A stretch of 64,000 nucleotides of DNA from UBA1494_A sp963973975 (GTDB lineage Bacteria; Bacteroidota; Bacteroidia; Flavobacteriales_E; Vicingaceae): assembly GCA_963973975.1 (NCBI GenBank), contig CAXBCF010000017.1, forward strand, positions 1 through 64,000, given 5' to 3'. The notes under the pieces are model-generated. The model made no database searches and was not told the origin of the DNA. It worked only from the letters and a program-made list of their open reading frames with translations. This document shows, in pieces, positions 34,401 through 43,332 of the stretch. Within the stretch, counting starts at the first letter, position 1; every line of letters begins with the position of its first letter. Made by a program: the position numbers and the translations under genes.

Positions 34401-37121
34401 GCTGCTAAACAAGAAGAAATTCGTTTGAAACAAGAACAAGCAAATGCAGATCAACAGAAGTTTGATGCATTTGTCTCAAAAGCAGATGAGGCCTTTGCTC
34501 AAAAGAAATATGAGGATGCTAAAACGAACTACGAGTCAGCTCTTGGCGTAAAAGAAGCGAGCTATCCTGCTGAAAAACTTGCTGAAATTGAAAAAATCTT
34601 AATACAATTAGCGAGTAAAGAAGAAGAGGCAGCAAAAGCAGCTCAACAAGCAAAAATTGATGCAGAATACCAAGGTTTAATAGCTGAAGCAGATCAGTTA
34701 TTAAATGAAAAAAATTATCAAGATGCTAAGAAGAAATACCAAGATGCACTTGCAGTTAAAAATGAGCAGTATGCTCAACAAAAAGTTGATGAAATTGATG
34801 GTATTTTAGCTGCTCTCGTAAAAAAGAATGAAGCTGAAAAAGAAAAAGCAAATCGCGACAATCAATACATGGCTTCAATAACACAAGCAGATGAAATGTA
34901 TTCCTCAGAGCGATTTGAAAAAGCAAAAGCAAAATACGAGGAGGCGCTAACTTATAAGGACGAGCAATATCCAAAAGATCAATTAAAAGCAGTAGAGGCA
35001 GCACTTGCTGCTAAAGCAAAGAGAGATGCGAAATTAGCTCAAGAAGCCAAAAGTCAAACCGAATACATTGCAACCATTCAAAATGCAGATAAAGCTTTGT
35101 CAAATGACAATTTCAAAGAAGCGCTTGCTTTGTATCAGAAAGCGTTGAACTTAATGCCAAATGAAACCTACCCGAGTAATAAAATAGATCAAATCAACTC
35201 GATATTGGAAAGAGAAGAACTTTCTGATAATGCTCAACGTGCTATTATTGAGTCCAAATACATGGAATCAATTACACTTGCTGATTTAGCGATAGATTCC
35301 AAGGATTATGTTGAGGCACGAGAATATTACAAGAATGCAAAATCTTTAAAGCCAAAAGAAGCATATCCTGTAAAAATGCTTGCAAAAATTGATGAATTGA
35401 TTGCTAATGAAGAGCAAGCAAAAATCGACGCTAAGTTGGCAAAAGAACGAGCTGCTCAAAATGAGATGGCCTATCAATCAGCGATTGTAGCGGCAGATAA
35501 TTTTTATGCGGAAAAGAAATACAATGAGGCTGAGAATGAATATCGTTTGGCATTGAGCTTAAAACCATCAAGTGAGTATCCTCAAAATCAAATGGATAGA
35601 ATCAAGGCAATTTTTGACGAACAAAAAGCAAAAGAAGCTAATAAAAGAGCTATAGCAGATGCAGAAAATCAATTTAAAACACACATTGCAAATGCTGACG
35701 AAGCATTTAATAAAAATGATTACCAAAAGGCAAAATCGGAATACAATAAAGCACTTTCATTGAAAGCCAATGAGCAATATCCTAAAGATAGAATTAAAGC
35801 AATCAATGATTTATTAGAGCAAGAACGCTTAGCTGATTTGGAAAAGAGAAAGCAAGCCGATAAACCTATTGAGATTCAAAAAGGGCCTAAAAAAACGATA
35901 ACAGGCGATGCTGAAGCAGAGATTGAGAAGCTTTATCGTGAAATGAAAGAGAAAAAAGATGCTGAAAAATTGCTTGCTATTCAAGAAAAAGAACGCTTGG
36001 TTAAAGAATTGGGAGAACAAAAAAGAGAAGAGGAAAACAATAAACGCCAAAATGCCATAGAGCGAATTGAGGGTATTAGCATATCCATTAGTGAACAACA
36101 AAAAATGGGCGATGACTTTTACATGCAGAACTACGAAGTTGTGAAAGAAAAAGTAAAAGATTTAAATGCTGCAAATGAGGAATTAAAAGTCAACTCAGAA
36201 AGAAATCGAAATAACGATTTTGAGGACATCTATGCAAGTAGCGATGATTTTAGAGCGTTTCACACTAAAAGAAATGAGTCGATTTCAGGAAGTAAGAAAT
36301 CAGTAGTGGAAGGTGAATATGATGAATTGAATACTACTATTAATTCTTATGTGAAAAAGCAAGAAAGTCAGATTGAAAAATCAAATGAGGCGTATATTAG
36401 AAAGGAAGAAACGATTCAAGAATGGTCTCGCAAAAGTGCAGAAAGTAATTTAAATAAAAACACTGCTTTCGTTGATCAAAAAACAAAAGAGCTTACTGAA
36501 GCTGAAAGGGAACGCGTCAAAAATGCTAGAGAAAAAATAGAAAACTCTAATGAAGAATATATTTTAAAGGAAGAAACGATTCAAGAATGGTCACGAAACA
36601 TGGCTGAAAGTAGTCTTAATAAAAATACAGCATACGTCGATCAAAAGACAAAAAGTATAACAGATGCTGAAAAAGAACGCATAAAAAATTCAAGGGAAAG
36701 AATAGAAGAAACGCAGCAAGAGGTACATCAAAAAGAAACAGATTTGCGCCAATTTTCTGAATCGAGGAAAGAGCACTTTAAAGAAAATCAAAATCAAGTT
36801 GAGGAAAAGGAGAAAGCAGTTCAAACTTTTACCAATGAATTAACTGCCGAATCAGAGAAAAAGCGCACAGAAAATTACAATGAGGACTATTATCAAGGTG
36901 AGAAAAAAACGCGACAAGATTCTGAAGCTGCCAACTATGCTCAAGGAGTTACTGAAGAAATTATTGAAAATACTAATAACAGTACAACAATTAGAAGAAT
37001 TGTTGTTGAAGGAACTCAGGTTGATATTTATGAAAAAACGTTTTATCCCTACGGAGGAATTTTTTATACCAAAAACGGAAACAACATCACCCAAGAAGTT
37101 TGGGATGCCGAAAGTAGGTAG
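31440..37121 (+). CDS. Giant exported protein with 21 TPR-like 57-residue repeats
   Basis: A 1893-residue protein. It has a signal peptide (about 1-22, ending GKAQ) and then a carboxypeptidase-regulatory-like beta-sandwich (about 28-100; GAEIKVFKSGKLVET). From about residue 180 to 1475 there are 21 repeats of the pattern Y-x3-I-x2-GD-A-x4-DF-x2-AK-x2-Y-x2-A-x2-KP-x4-YPK-x2-L-x-EI. Repeats 3-10 are close to 57 residues, and later ones have longer Lys/Glu/Ala linkers. A charged coiled-coil region follows, then a 55-residue tandem duplication (1649-1703, 1704-1758) and a C-terminal domain ending NGNNITQEVWDAESR. No T9SS tail or lipobox is present, so it is probably periplasmic. It follows the DUF71 gene by 77 bp and precedes BtuF by 5 bp. 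Function unknown. Confidence 0.85.
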   Translation: MKSFLRFLTVILLLFSAFEGKAQWRLIMEMVVTDEGKNLPGAEIKVFKSGKLVETVLTDAKGRADIPLNPNGDYTIEVGGNKNFAKKKIAVSTNNVPAENAKGDIFYPAEVEIFKNIDGLDLAILEKPIGKIFYDPEYGDFGADRKYTKEVQAKLEQLKRDYEVQKIEEEKNLKEREKEYAAAIKIADKAYASEEWEKAEEEYKRAAKLMPIETYPSFQLAELETKLIKIRETNKKYDEAMTKAAAAEKVNQLETAITEYKRASGYKPAENAPKEKISTLQELITNQAKSEQLYLAAIERGDNALKVNDFTTAKTAFEEAAAAKPSETYPKNKIAEINDIIQKREAKKGSYDEAIASADQAVKEKDYQKAKAEYQKASGIFPTETYPKEQITKMDALMADAAKRDQNYIAEIEKGDQAFKANDFDAAKKAYEAAGGIKPEEAYPKTKLAEINNLIAERAAKDKEYQDKISEADKSLAEKKYELAKTAYQAAAALKPRETYPKEKITEIDGVLSQLAAKEENYKKAITKGDQALGNDDFQAAKTAFNEALTLKPDEAYPKDKLAEIETIVLKNQQVEENYKKAIQNGDDALQAKDFENAKKFYKEAIALKETEKYPKDKLAEIDQKLAAAKEVEENYAAAIKEGDAAFSSNEFEKAKLAFTKAKDLKPEEAYPQEQLTKINETLAAAKKVDEDYKTAIKEGDAAIASLNYNQAKTAFEKAANLKSNEAYPKDKIKEIDTLLAEQNKKQEDYKQAIASADRAFDAKEWEKAKTNYETALTIKQEEHPKNRIQEIETTLKEIAEKEKAAAKIEADYQAAISKGDQSLNNEKLEDAIAAFTQAQQLKPEEEYPSKKLAEIKTVQDRLAKEKAEAEELAKKEADYKSLITAADKAFSANDLKDARENYQAALAIKAEEKHPQERIAAINEQLADAAEQDKVYTAAIKSGDDLFNAQKFEEAKQKYNEALSVKSGEKYPKDQLQVIDTKLAELAAKQEEIRLKQEQANADQQKFDAFVSKADEAFAQKKYEDAKTNYESALGVKEASYPAEKLAEIEKILIQLASKEEEAAKAAQQAKIDAEYQGLIAEADQLLNEKNYQDAKKKYQDALAVKNEQYAQQKVDEIDGILAALVKKNEAEKEKANRDNQYMASITQADEMYSSERFEKAKAKYEEALTYKDEQYPKDQLKAVEAALAAKAKRDAKLAQEAKSQTEYIATIQNADKALSNDNFKEALALYQKALNLMPNETYPSNKIDQINSILEREELSDNAQRAIIESKYMESITLADLAIDSKDYVEAREYYKNAKSLKPKEAYPVKMLAKIDELIANEEQAKIDAKLAKERAAQNEMAYQSAIVAADNFYAEKKYNEAENEYRLALSLKPSSEYPQNQMDRIKAIFDEQKAKEANKRAIADAENQFKTHIANADEAFNKNDYQKAKSEYNKALSLKANEQYPKDRIKAINDLLEQERLADLEKRKQADKPIEIQKGPKKTITGDAEAEIEKLYREMKEKKDAEKLLAIQEKERLVKELGEQKREEENNKRQNAIERIEGISISISEQQKMGDDFYMQNYEVVKEKVKDLNAANEELKVNSERNRNNDFEDIYASSDDFRAFHTKRNESISGSKKSVVEGEYDELNTTINSYVKKQESQIEKSNEAYIRKEETIQEWSRKSAESNLNKNTAFVDQKTKELTEAERERVKNAREKIENSNEEYILKEETIQEWSRNMAESSLNKNTAYVDQKTKSITDAEKERIKNSRERIEETQQEVHQKETDLRQFSESRKEHFKENQNQVEEKEKAVQTFTNELTAESEKKRTENYNEDYYQGEKKTRQDSEAANYAQGVTEEIIENTNNSTTIRRIVVEGTQVDIYEKTFYPYGGIFYTKNGNNITQEVWDAESR
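36384..36713 (+). repeat. Tandem 165-bp coding duplication
   Basis: Two adjacent in-frame units, 36384-36548 and 36549-36713, each encode 55 residues. They share KEETIQEWSR and SLNKNTAxVDQKTK. The DNA around the KEETIQEW codons is nearly identical in both units, whereas the main 57-residue repeats have diverged. This duplication is therefore younger. Confidence 0.85.
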
Positions 37122-37126
37122 TTGAA

Positions 37127-38278
37127 ATGATTTTTAAGCAAACATTGAGATACATTCTTCTCTTTTCCTTAGTTTATTATTTTTTTTCCTGTGGAAAACC
37201 CAGTAAAAGTGAAGCAACAAAATTCGATTCAGAAGGCGAACAAATTACAAAGCACTTTTCTATCTTTGAGAAGGAGTCTTATACCATCTTAGAAATTTCT
37301 GAACCCTTTGTAGGCTCATCTTCGATTGAGCGATATCTGCTGTATCCTAAAAATGAAAATCCTCCAAATATTGAAGGAATAACTCATTTTATTCCTGTTC
37401 CTGTGAGTCGAGTTGGAATTAATTCCACCACATATTTGGGTTTAATTGAGCCTTTAGGTCAGATTGATAAAATCTCAGCTGCATCGAATTTAAATTTATA
37501 CTATAGTCCACAATTTCAAGAAAATGTTGAAAATGGGGAAATTCAATCTATTGGACAGCAACGAATCGAGCAGGAATCATTGATAAACGAAAAGTTGGAT
37601 TTGCTTTTTTCTTATGTGATTGATGCAAATGATTTGAAGGAAGTAAAGCGCTTACGCGAATTGGGTCAGAATGTAATATTAATTGCTGAATACATGGAGC
37701 AAGATCCATTAGAAAAAGCGGCATGGATAAAAGCAATGGCACTTTTTTTTGGCGAAAGTGCAGAATTGAAAGCAGATAGTATTTTGGCAATGGTAAAAGA
37801 GAATTACGATAGTTTAAAAAAGCAATCGAATGAATTTACTAATCAGCCTGAAGTGATGATTGGTTATCCTTGGAAAGGAACTTGGTATGTGAGTGGAGGG
37901 AACTCTTTTCAAGCTAAGTTAATAGAAGATGCTGGAGCAAACTATACATGGAAAACCTTCGATCAAGCAGGAAGTATTCCATTAACAATAGAACGAGTTC
38001 TTGATGATGCCTTAGAAGCAGATTTTTGGATTAACTGTGGCAATGTGACCAATTTTTCGACGATTGAAAAGGATCAAGCGTTATTGAAAAATTTTAAAGC
38101 TTTCAAAAATCAGGTTATTTATCACCATTACAAACGTTCCAATGCTTCAGGTGCCAACGATTATTGGGAACAAGGCATTGTTCGTCCGGATTTGATTTTA
38201 GCAGATTTAGTAAGTATTTTTCATGGCGTTAAAGACAGTAGTCAGTCGCTTTATTTTTACGAAAAACTTGCGCCATAG
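37127..38278 (+). CDS. btuF: ABC transporter substrate-binding lipoprotein (BtuF-type)
   Basis: A 383-residue periplasmic-binding protein of the B12/Fe-siderophore class. The lipobox ends FFSC with Cys22. The first lobe carries THFIPVPVSRVGINSTTYLGLIEPLG and the hinge segment LGQNVILIAEYMEQDPLEKAAW. The second lobe carries VMIGYPWKGTWYVSGGNSF and ADFWINCGNVTNF. It lies 2 bp before the permease gene and should deliver ligand to it. This is the canonical exported BtuF of the locus, distinct from the signal-less one at 29856. Cobalamin specificity comes from the riboswitch. Confidence 0.88.
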   Translation: MIFKQTLRYILLFSLVYYFFSCGKPSKSEATKFDSEGEQITKHFSIFEKESYTILEISEPFVGSSSIERYLLYPKNENPPNIEGITHFIPVPVSRVGINSTTYLGLIEPLGQIDKISAASNLNLYYSPQFQENVENGEIQSIGQQRIEQESLINEKLDLLFSYVIDANDLKEVKRLRELGQNVILIAEYMEQDPLEKAAWIKAMALFFGESAELKADSILAMVKENYDSLKKQSNEFTNQPEVMIGYPWKGTWYVSGGNSFQAKLIEDAGANYTWKTFDQAGSIPLTIERVLDDALEADFWINCGNVTNFSTIEKDQALLKNFKAFKNQVIYHHYKRSNASGANDYWEQGIVRPDLILADLVSIFHGVKDSSQSLYFYEKLAP

Positions 38279-38280
38279 TC

Positions 38281-39300
38281 ATGCTTAATTTAAGGAACAA
38301 CCTCTTTTTTGTGCTCTTATTAGTGCTGACACCAATCTTGTTTTTTTTGGATTTAGTTTATGGAAATGTATCCATCCCATTTAGCGAGGTTTTAAGTGCT
38401 TTTAAAGGAGAATCGGTGTCATTGAGTCATCAGATTATTTTGTTTGAGTCGAGGTTGCCTAAAGCGATCACTGCAGTTTTGTGTGGAGCGGCTCTAGCGG
38501 TTTCAGGTTTGTTGATGCAAACGCTTTTTAGAAATCCTTTGGCAGGTCCATATATTTTGGGAATCAGTTCAGGTGCAGGATTAGGAGTTGCCATTTTAGT
38601 GATGGGAGCAGGAATATTTGGTTACAGTTTTATAGATGGGTTTTCATTGAGTTTTGCAGCATTTCTTGGTGCTACAGCTGTATTGTTTATCTTGTTTTTA
38701 GTATCCAATAAAGTCAATGATGTGATGACACTGTTGATTCTAGGAGTGATGATTGGAGCAGTTGCAACCGCAATAATTGGTTTGATTCAATATTTCTCAT
38801 CTGATTATCAACTAAAATCTTTTTTAATTTGGACTCTAGGAAGTTTATCTGCCATTTCCATGAGTCAGATTTCTATGGTCGCTTTATTGCTTTTTATTGG
38901 AATAGTGGTTGCATTTATTTTTTCTAAACAATTGAATGCTTTGCTGCTGGGCGAAGAATACGCAACAACAATTGGTGTTCCCATTCAATTTGTCCGTTTA
39001 ATTATAATTTTAGTTAGTGGATGGTTAGCAGGAATTATAACAGCTTATTGTGGCCCAATTGGCTTTATTGGAATTGTGGTTCCCCACCTTGCACGCCTGT
39101 TTTTTAAAACATCCAACCATTATATTTTGATACCTTCGGCAGTATTGATTGGTGCTAATATGTTGTTGATTAGTGATTTAATTGCAAATATTTTCGGTAG
39201 TGGAATTAGTTTGCCAATCAATTCAATCACAGCGATTTTAGGGATTCCAATTGTCTTTTGGATTATTTTTAGCAAACGAAAAATTGCATCAGGATTTTGA
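38281..39300 (+). CDS. btuC: B12-type ABC transporter permease (FecCD family)
   Basis: Inner-membrane permease with about ten transmembrane helices, 339 residues. FecCD signatures are seen: SRLPKAITAVLCGAALAVSG near the N-terminus, LMQTLFRNPLAGPYILGISS, and GPIGFIGIVVPHLARL, the segment that contacts the ATPase. It is sandwiched between btuF and btuD with a 4-bp overlap to the latter. It functions as a homodimer in this family. Confidence 0.95.
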   Translation: MLNLRNNLFFVLLLVLTPILFFLDLVYGNVSIPFSEVLSAFKGESVSLSHQIILFESRLPKAITAVLCGAALAVSGLLMQTLFRNPLAGPYILGISSGAGLGVAILVMGAGIFGYSFIDGFSLSFAAFLGATAVLFILFLVSNKVNDVMTLLILGVMIGAVATAIIGLIQYFSSDYQLKSFLIWTLGSLSAISMSQISMVALLLFIGIVVAFIFSKQLNALLLGEEYATTIGVPIQFVRLIIILVSGWLAGIITAYCGPIGFIGIVVPHLARLFFKTSNHYILIPSAVLIGANMLLISDLIANIFGSGISLPINSITAILGIPIVFWIIFSKRKIASGF

Positions 39301-40079
39301 GTGAGTCATTGTTACATATCGAAAAATTGTGCTTGGCTTATTCCAATAATGCAGAGAATGTCCTAGAAAATGTGAATTTATCTTTGCCAAAAGGGTCAAT
39401 TATCGTTCTTTTGGGTGAAAATGGTTCAGGAAAAACTACTTTGTTAAAAGCCATTGCAGGTCTTCAAAAACCTAAGTCTGGAAAGATTGAAATTGAGAAT
39501 AAAAAAATTCAAAGTTGGACGAAGAAAACCTTAGCTAGTAAAGTAGCTTATGTTGGAAGTAAACAACAATTTAATCACCTACATCAATTAGAGGAGTTTG
39601 TTGCTTTTGGACGTTATCCTTTTCTAAATTGGCTTTCAAAATTGAAAGAGTCTGATAAGAAACTAATTGACACAACGCTTCAGAATTGTGACATTGCTCA
39701 CCTTCGCAATCGTACGCTCGATCAATTGAGTGATGGTGAACGACAAAAAGCCATTATTGCTCGGGCTTTTGTTCAGCAAACTGATTTACTTGTTTTGGAT
39801 GAACCAACCACTCATTTAGATTTTAAAAATGCCATGGCAATTTTAAAATTATTACAAGAGCAAAGTCGGCAATTGCAAAAGACAATTATTTTTTCAACTC
39901 ATCAACTTGAAGCTGCAATGCACATAGCTGATACAGTTTGGTTGTGTAACAATAAGAATATTCACTCAATTAGCACCAAAGCGTTTTTAGCATCAAAAGA
40001 CTTTCAAAAATTAGTATTGGGAGATTATTACAGTTTTGATCAAAGTTCAAACAGTTTTAAAATCGATTTCAATGAGTGA
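39297..40079 (+). CDS. btuD: B12-type ABC transporter ATP-binding protein
   Basis: A 260-residue ABC ATPase. Walker A is GENGSGKTTL. The signature LSDGERQKAIIARA follows, with Walker B LLVLDEPTTHLD and the switch His in FSTHQLEAA. No ATG is available at the N-terminus; TTG at 39297 overlaps the permease stop (TTGA) and gives the full domain, so it is chosen. It powers uptake with BtuC and BtuF. Confidence 0.93.
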   Translation: MSESLLHIEKLCLAYSNNAENVLENVNLSLPKGSIIVLLGENGSGKTTLLKAIAGLQKPKSGKIEIENKKIQSWTKKTLASKVAYVGSKQQFNHLHQLEEFVAFGRYPFLNWLSKLKESDKKLIDTTLQNCDIAHLRNRTLDQLSDGERQKAIIARAFVQQTDLLVLDEPTTHLDFKNAMAILKLLQEQSRQLQKTIIFSTHQLEAAMHIADTVWLCNNKNIHSISTKAFLASKDFQKLVLGDYYSFDQSSNSFKIDFNE

Positions 40080-41301
40080 TAAATCTTCTTTTAAAAAAGT
40101 ATTATTTATCTCGTATGATGGATTAACTGATCCATTGGGGCAATCTCAGATATTGCCTTACCTCATAGGTTTGTCAAATTTGGGGCATTCAATACACATA
40201 TTGAGCTGTGAAAAGAAAGAAAATTTTGAGTTGAATTTTAATCAAGTCAATGAGAAAGTTAAAAGCAGTCAACTTTCATGGACTTACACTTTTTATTCAA
40301 ATCGACCACCAATCATTTCAACGGTTTTCATTATTCAAAAAATGAAAACATTGGCGCTAAAAATTGCTCGAAAGCAGCAAACTGAAATTATTCATTGTCG
40401 TTCGCTCATACCCGCTATGATAGGAAGCTCTATCAAGAAAAAACAAGGAGGAAAATTGGTTTTTGATATTCGAGGGTTCTGGGCCGATGAGCGCATTGAA
40501 GGTGGAATTTGGAACTATAATAATCCCTTGTTTAGAATTATATATAATTTTTTTAAAAGCAAGGAAAAGCACTTGTTTGAAAATTCAGACTACATCATTT
40601 CCTTAACAGAAAATGCTAAAAATTTCATTGCTGCAAATTTTAAAACCAAAGGTAATTTTCAAGTGATTCCTTGTTCAGTTGATTTGAATCATTTTAATCC
40701 CAATCAGTTGGATGATAAGCTAATCGCTTCATTAAAGTTAAAGTTTAACTTCTTGCCAGGTGATTTCGTTCTGACTTATGTTGGCTCTTTGGGAACTCGC
40801 TATTTATTAAAAGAAATGTTGCTATTCTTCAAAAGCTTGAAGCAGCAAAAAAAAGAAGCTAAATTTCTTTTTATTACAAAAAGCAATACCAATGAAATAG
40901 AATCGATTTGTAAGGAACATACTATTGATTTTTCATCCATCATTATTACTTCATGCGATTACAAAGAAATTCCCAATTATATAGCTATTGGAAATGCCTC
41001 AATCTTTTTTATTGTGACTTCTTTTACAGGCAAAGCAGTATCTCCTACAAAACAGTCAGAAGTAATGAGCTTAGGTTTACCAATTGTGAGTAATTCTGGC
41101 TTGGGCGATACCGACAAGATTTTGGAAGCTACCAATACAGGAATTGTAGTAAAAGAATTTAATAAAGCTGCATATGAAGTTGCTGCAAAGAAACTACTCC
41201 AATTTAATCGTTCAAAAAACGAAATTAGAGAAGTAGCAGTTCAGTATTTTTCTTTAGACGCCGCTATTGAAAAGTATCGAGAAGTATATGCGCAGCTATA
41301 A
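40072..41301 (+). CDS. Glycosyltransferase family 4-like (GT-B)
   Basis: The frame opens at 40036. The ATG at 40072, overlapping the end of btuD by 8 bp, gives 409 residues and is preferred. It is a GT-B sugar-nucleotide transferase. The N-terminal lobe has VLFISYDGLTDPLGQSQILP, FDIRGFWADERIEGG and VIPCSVDLNHFNP. The C-terminal donor lobe has LTYVGSLGTRYLLKE and SEVMSLGLPIVSNSGLGD. There is no membrane segment. It is the first of three genes that look like cell-surface glycan modification and are probably read from the same transcript as btuD. Acceptor and sugar are unknown. Confidence 0.87.
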   Translation: MSDKSSFKKVLFISYDGLTDPLGQSQILPYLIGLSNLGHSIHILSCEKKENFELNFNQVNEKVKSSQLSWTYTFYSNRPPIISTVFIIQKMKTLALKIARKQQTEIIHCRSLIPAMIGSSIKKKQGGKLVFDIRGFWADERIEGGIWNYNNPLFRIIYNFFKSKEKHLFENSDYIISLTENAKNFIAANFKTKGNFQVIPCSVDLNHFNPNQLDDKLIASLKLKFNFLPGDFVLTYVGSLGTRYLLKEMLLFFKSLKQQKKEAKFLFITKSNTNEIESICKEHTIDFSSIIITSCDYKEIPNYIAIGNASIFFIVTSFTGKAVSPTKQSEVMSLGLPIVSNSGLGDTDKILEATNTGIVVKEFNKAAYEVAAKKLLQFNRSKNEIREVAVQYFSLDAAIEKYREVYAQL

Positions 41302-41324
41302 TTATTTTTTGACAATTTTGGTTT

Positions 41325-42224
41325 ATGTTAAATTACAATCAGCAAGAACAACGAATTCAAGAAATTGGGACTAAAAAAGTTTATTGTTTTGATTTAGGAT
41401 CACAAAACATTGATGAAAAAACAGTTGCTTCTTTTGGTTCAGAATGGTTGAAGTTTGATGCTTTCACTGCTGAAGAAATTAAAAATGCTGGAGATCAATA
41501 TTTTGATATTGTTGATGCCAAAATGCTTAATAAAGAGAGTGTTGTTTTAGATCTGGGCTGTGGTTCAGGGAGGTGGACAAAGTACATGGCGAATCAAGCG
41601 GGTTTCATCGAAGCAGTTGATCCGAGCGAAGCAGTTTTTAGAGCAGCATCTATATACAATTCCCTCGAAAATGTTCGATTTACACAAGCGAGTATTGAGA
41701 CGCTTCCTTTTGATGATGAGAGTTTTGATTTTGTTATTTCATTGGGTGTTTTACATCACATTCCCGATACTGAAAAAGCATTGCAATCACTGCTTAAAAA
41801 ATTAAAAGTTGGTGGTTATGCACTTATTTACTTGTATTACGCCCTGGATAATAGAGGGTTTTTTTACCGCAGTTTATTTAAATTAAGCAGTATTTTTAGA
41901 TTTTTAATTTCTAAATTACCGGCTAAAATAAAGCACTTTGTGTGTGATTTGATTGCTTTACTCATTTACATGCCTTTAATTTTTATTTCAAAATTGATTA
42001 AATGGATGGTTCCTGCTGAGTTCTATCAAAAATTTCCTTTATCTTATTACATCGATAAAAGTTGGAACATTATTCGAAACGATGCTTTGGATCGCTTTGG
42101 AACTCCATTGGAACAGCGCTTTACGAAAGTTCAAATTCATCAAATGCTAGAAAATTCAGGAATGAAAGACATTCTTTTTTCTGAAGGATTTCCATATTGG
42201 CATGTAGTAGCAAAAAAGAATTAA
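41325..42224 (+). CDS. Class I SAM-dependent methyltransferase
   Basis: A 299-residue methyltransferase. The SAM-binding motif I is VVLDLGCGSGRWTKYM near 73-88. AVDPSEAV (motif II region) and DFVISLGVLHHIPD (motif IV-like) follow. A hydrophobic stretch near 190-215 suggests membrane association. It sits between two glycosyltransferases, starting 23 bp after one and ending immediately before the next. The substrate is plausibly a glycan or lipid-linked sugar. Confidence 0.85.
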   Translation: MLNYNQQEQRIQEIGTKKVYCFDLGSQNIDEKTVASFGSEWLKFDAFTAEEIKNAGDQYFDIVDAKMLNKESVVLDLGCGSGRWTKYMANQAGFIEAVDPSEAVFRAASIYNSLENVRFTQASIETLPFDDESFDFVISLGVLHHIPDTEKALQSLLKKLKVGGYALIYLYYALDNRGFFYRSLFKLSSIFRFLISKLPAKIKHFVCDLIALLIYMPLIFISKLIKWMVPAEFYQKFPLSYYIDKSWNIIRNDALDRFGTPLEQRFTKVQIHQMLENSGMKDILFSEGFPYWHVVAKKN

Positions 42225-43307
42225 ATGGCCAAAAAAGTACTTTTCATTGCTAATCACCGCCTAGGACGATCTCCTGGTCAGCGCTTTCGTTTTGAGCAAT
42301 ATTTGAATTTTCTTGAAGAAAATGGCTATGAATGGGAAATTTCCAATATTATTTCTGAAAAAGATGATGCTATTTTATACTCAAAAGGGAATTTTTTGGA
42401 AAAAGCTGCCTTGGCAAATAAGGCTTGGAAAATCAGAAAACATGATGTAGAAAGAGCGAATGAATTTGATTTAATTTTTATTTTCAGAGAAGCGCTTCTT
42501 ACAAGAAGTGTTCGTTTTGAAAAACTTTTTGCAGCTTCAAAAGCTAAAGTAATATTTGACTTTGACGATGCGATTTGGTTGCCAAATGTTTCTTCAGGGA
42601 ATAAAATGCTTCAAATGCTAAAAAACCCGTCTAAAACACAAAAAATTATAGGATTGGCGGATTTGGTTTTTGCTGGCAATCGATATTTAGCTGATTTTGC
42701 CAGTCAATACAATTCAAATGTAAAGGTTATACCAACTACCATCGATACAAATTATCATCAACGAAATAACTTTTCTGAGAAAAACACACTATGCATTGGT
42801 TGGACCGGAACTCAAACCACATTGAAATATTTAAATGAACTCCTTCCCGTTTTTATTCAGTTAAAAGAAAAATTCAAGGAAAGGATTTCTTTCAAAGTAA
42901 TTTGTGATCAAGCTTGGAACCCTACAGAAATAGAGGTAAATAATGAAGTTTGGGATCCTAAAACTGAAATTCAACAATTGGAAGAAATTGACATTGGTGT
43001 GATGCCATTAACAGACGATGCTTGGAGTAGGGGGAAGTGTGGGTTTAAAGGCTTACAATACATGGCACTTGAAATCCCTTCAGTGCTTTCACCGGTTGGA
43101 GTAAATACTGAAATAATTGAAGATGGAGTCAATGGTTTTCTTGCAGAAACTGGTGAAGATTGGATGAGAATTCTATCTTTGCTTATTGAAGACAGTGATT
43201 TAAGAAAAAGCATTGGCAAAGCAGCTAGAAAAACGATTGAATTAAACTACTCCGTTGAGGCGAATAAAGCATTGTATTTGGAGAGTTTCAATGATTTAAC
43301 AAAATAA
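42225..43307 (+). CDS. Glycosyltransferase (GT-B family)
   Basis: A 360-residue protein beginning MAKKVLFIANHRLGRSPGQR, directly abutting the methyltransferase stop. It has a GT-B pattern: VIFDFDDAIWLPN and VIPTTIDTNYH in the first half, CIGWTGTQTTLKYL in the middle. The donor lobe has CGFKGLQYMALEIPSVLSPVGVN and IIEDGVNGFLAE. It is probably cytoplasmic and acts on a membrane-linked glycan. The donor cannot be told from sequence. Confidence 0.85.
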   Translation: MAKKVLFIANHRLGRSPGQRFRFEQYLNFLEENGYEWEISNIISEKDDAILYSKGNFLEKAALANKAWKIRKHDVERANEFDLIFIFREALLTRSVRFEKLFAASKAKVIFDFDDAIWLPNVSSGNKMLQMLKNPSKTQKIIGLADLVFAGNRYLADFASQYNSNVKVIPTTIDTNYHQRNNFSEKNTLCIGWTGTQTTLKYLNELLPVFIQLKEKFKERISFKVICDQAWNPTEIEVNNEVWDPKTEIQQLEEIDIGVMPLTDDAWSRGKCGFKGLQYMALEIPSVLSPVGVNTEIIEDGVNGFLAETGEDWMRILSLLIEDSDLRKSIGKAARKTIELNYSVEANKALYLESFNDLTK

Positions 43308-43332
43308 ATAAACATAAAACACGCACGTATCA

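Noticed and set aside
31975..35865. CRISPR-like or satellite repeat array
   Set aside because: The periodicity is at protein level with diverged DNA and an uninterrupted reading frame; no spacers or conserved DNA repeat. No CRISPR array was seen anywhere in the window.
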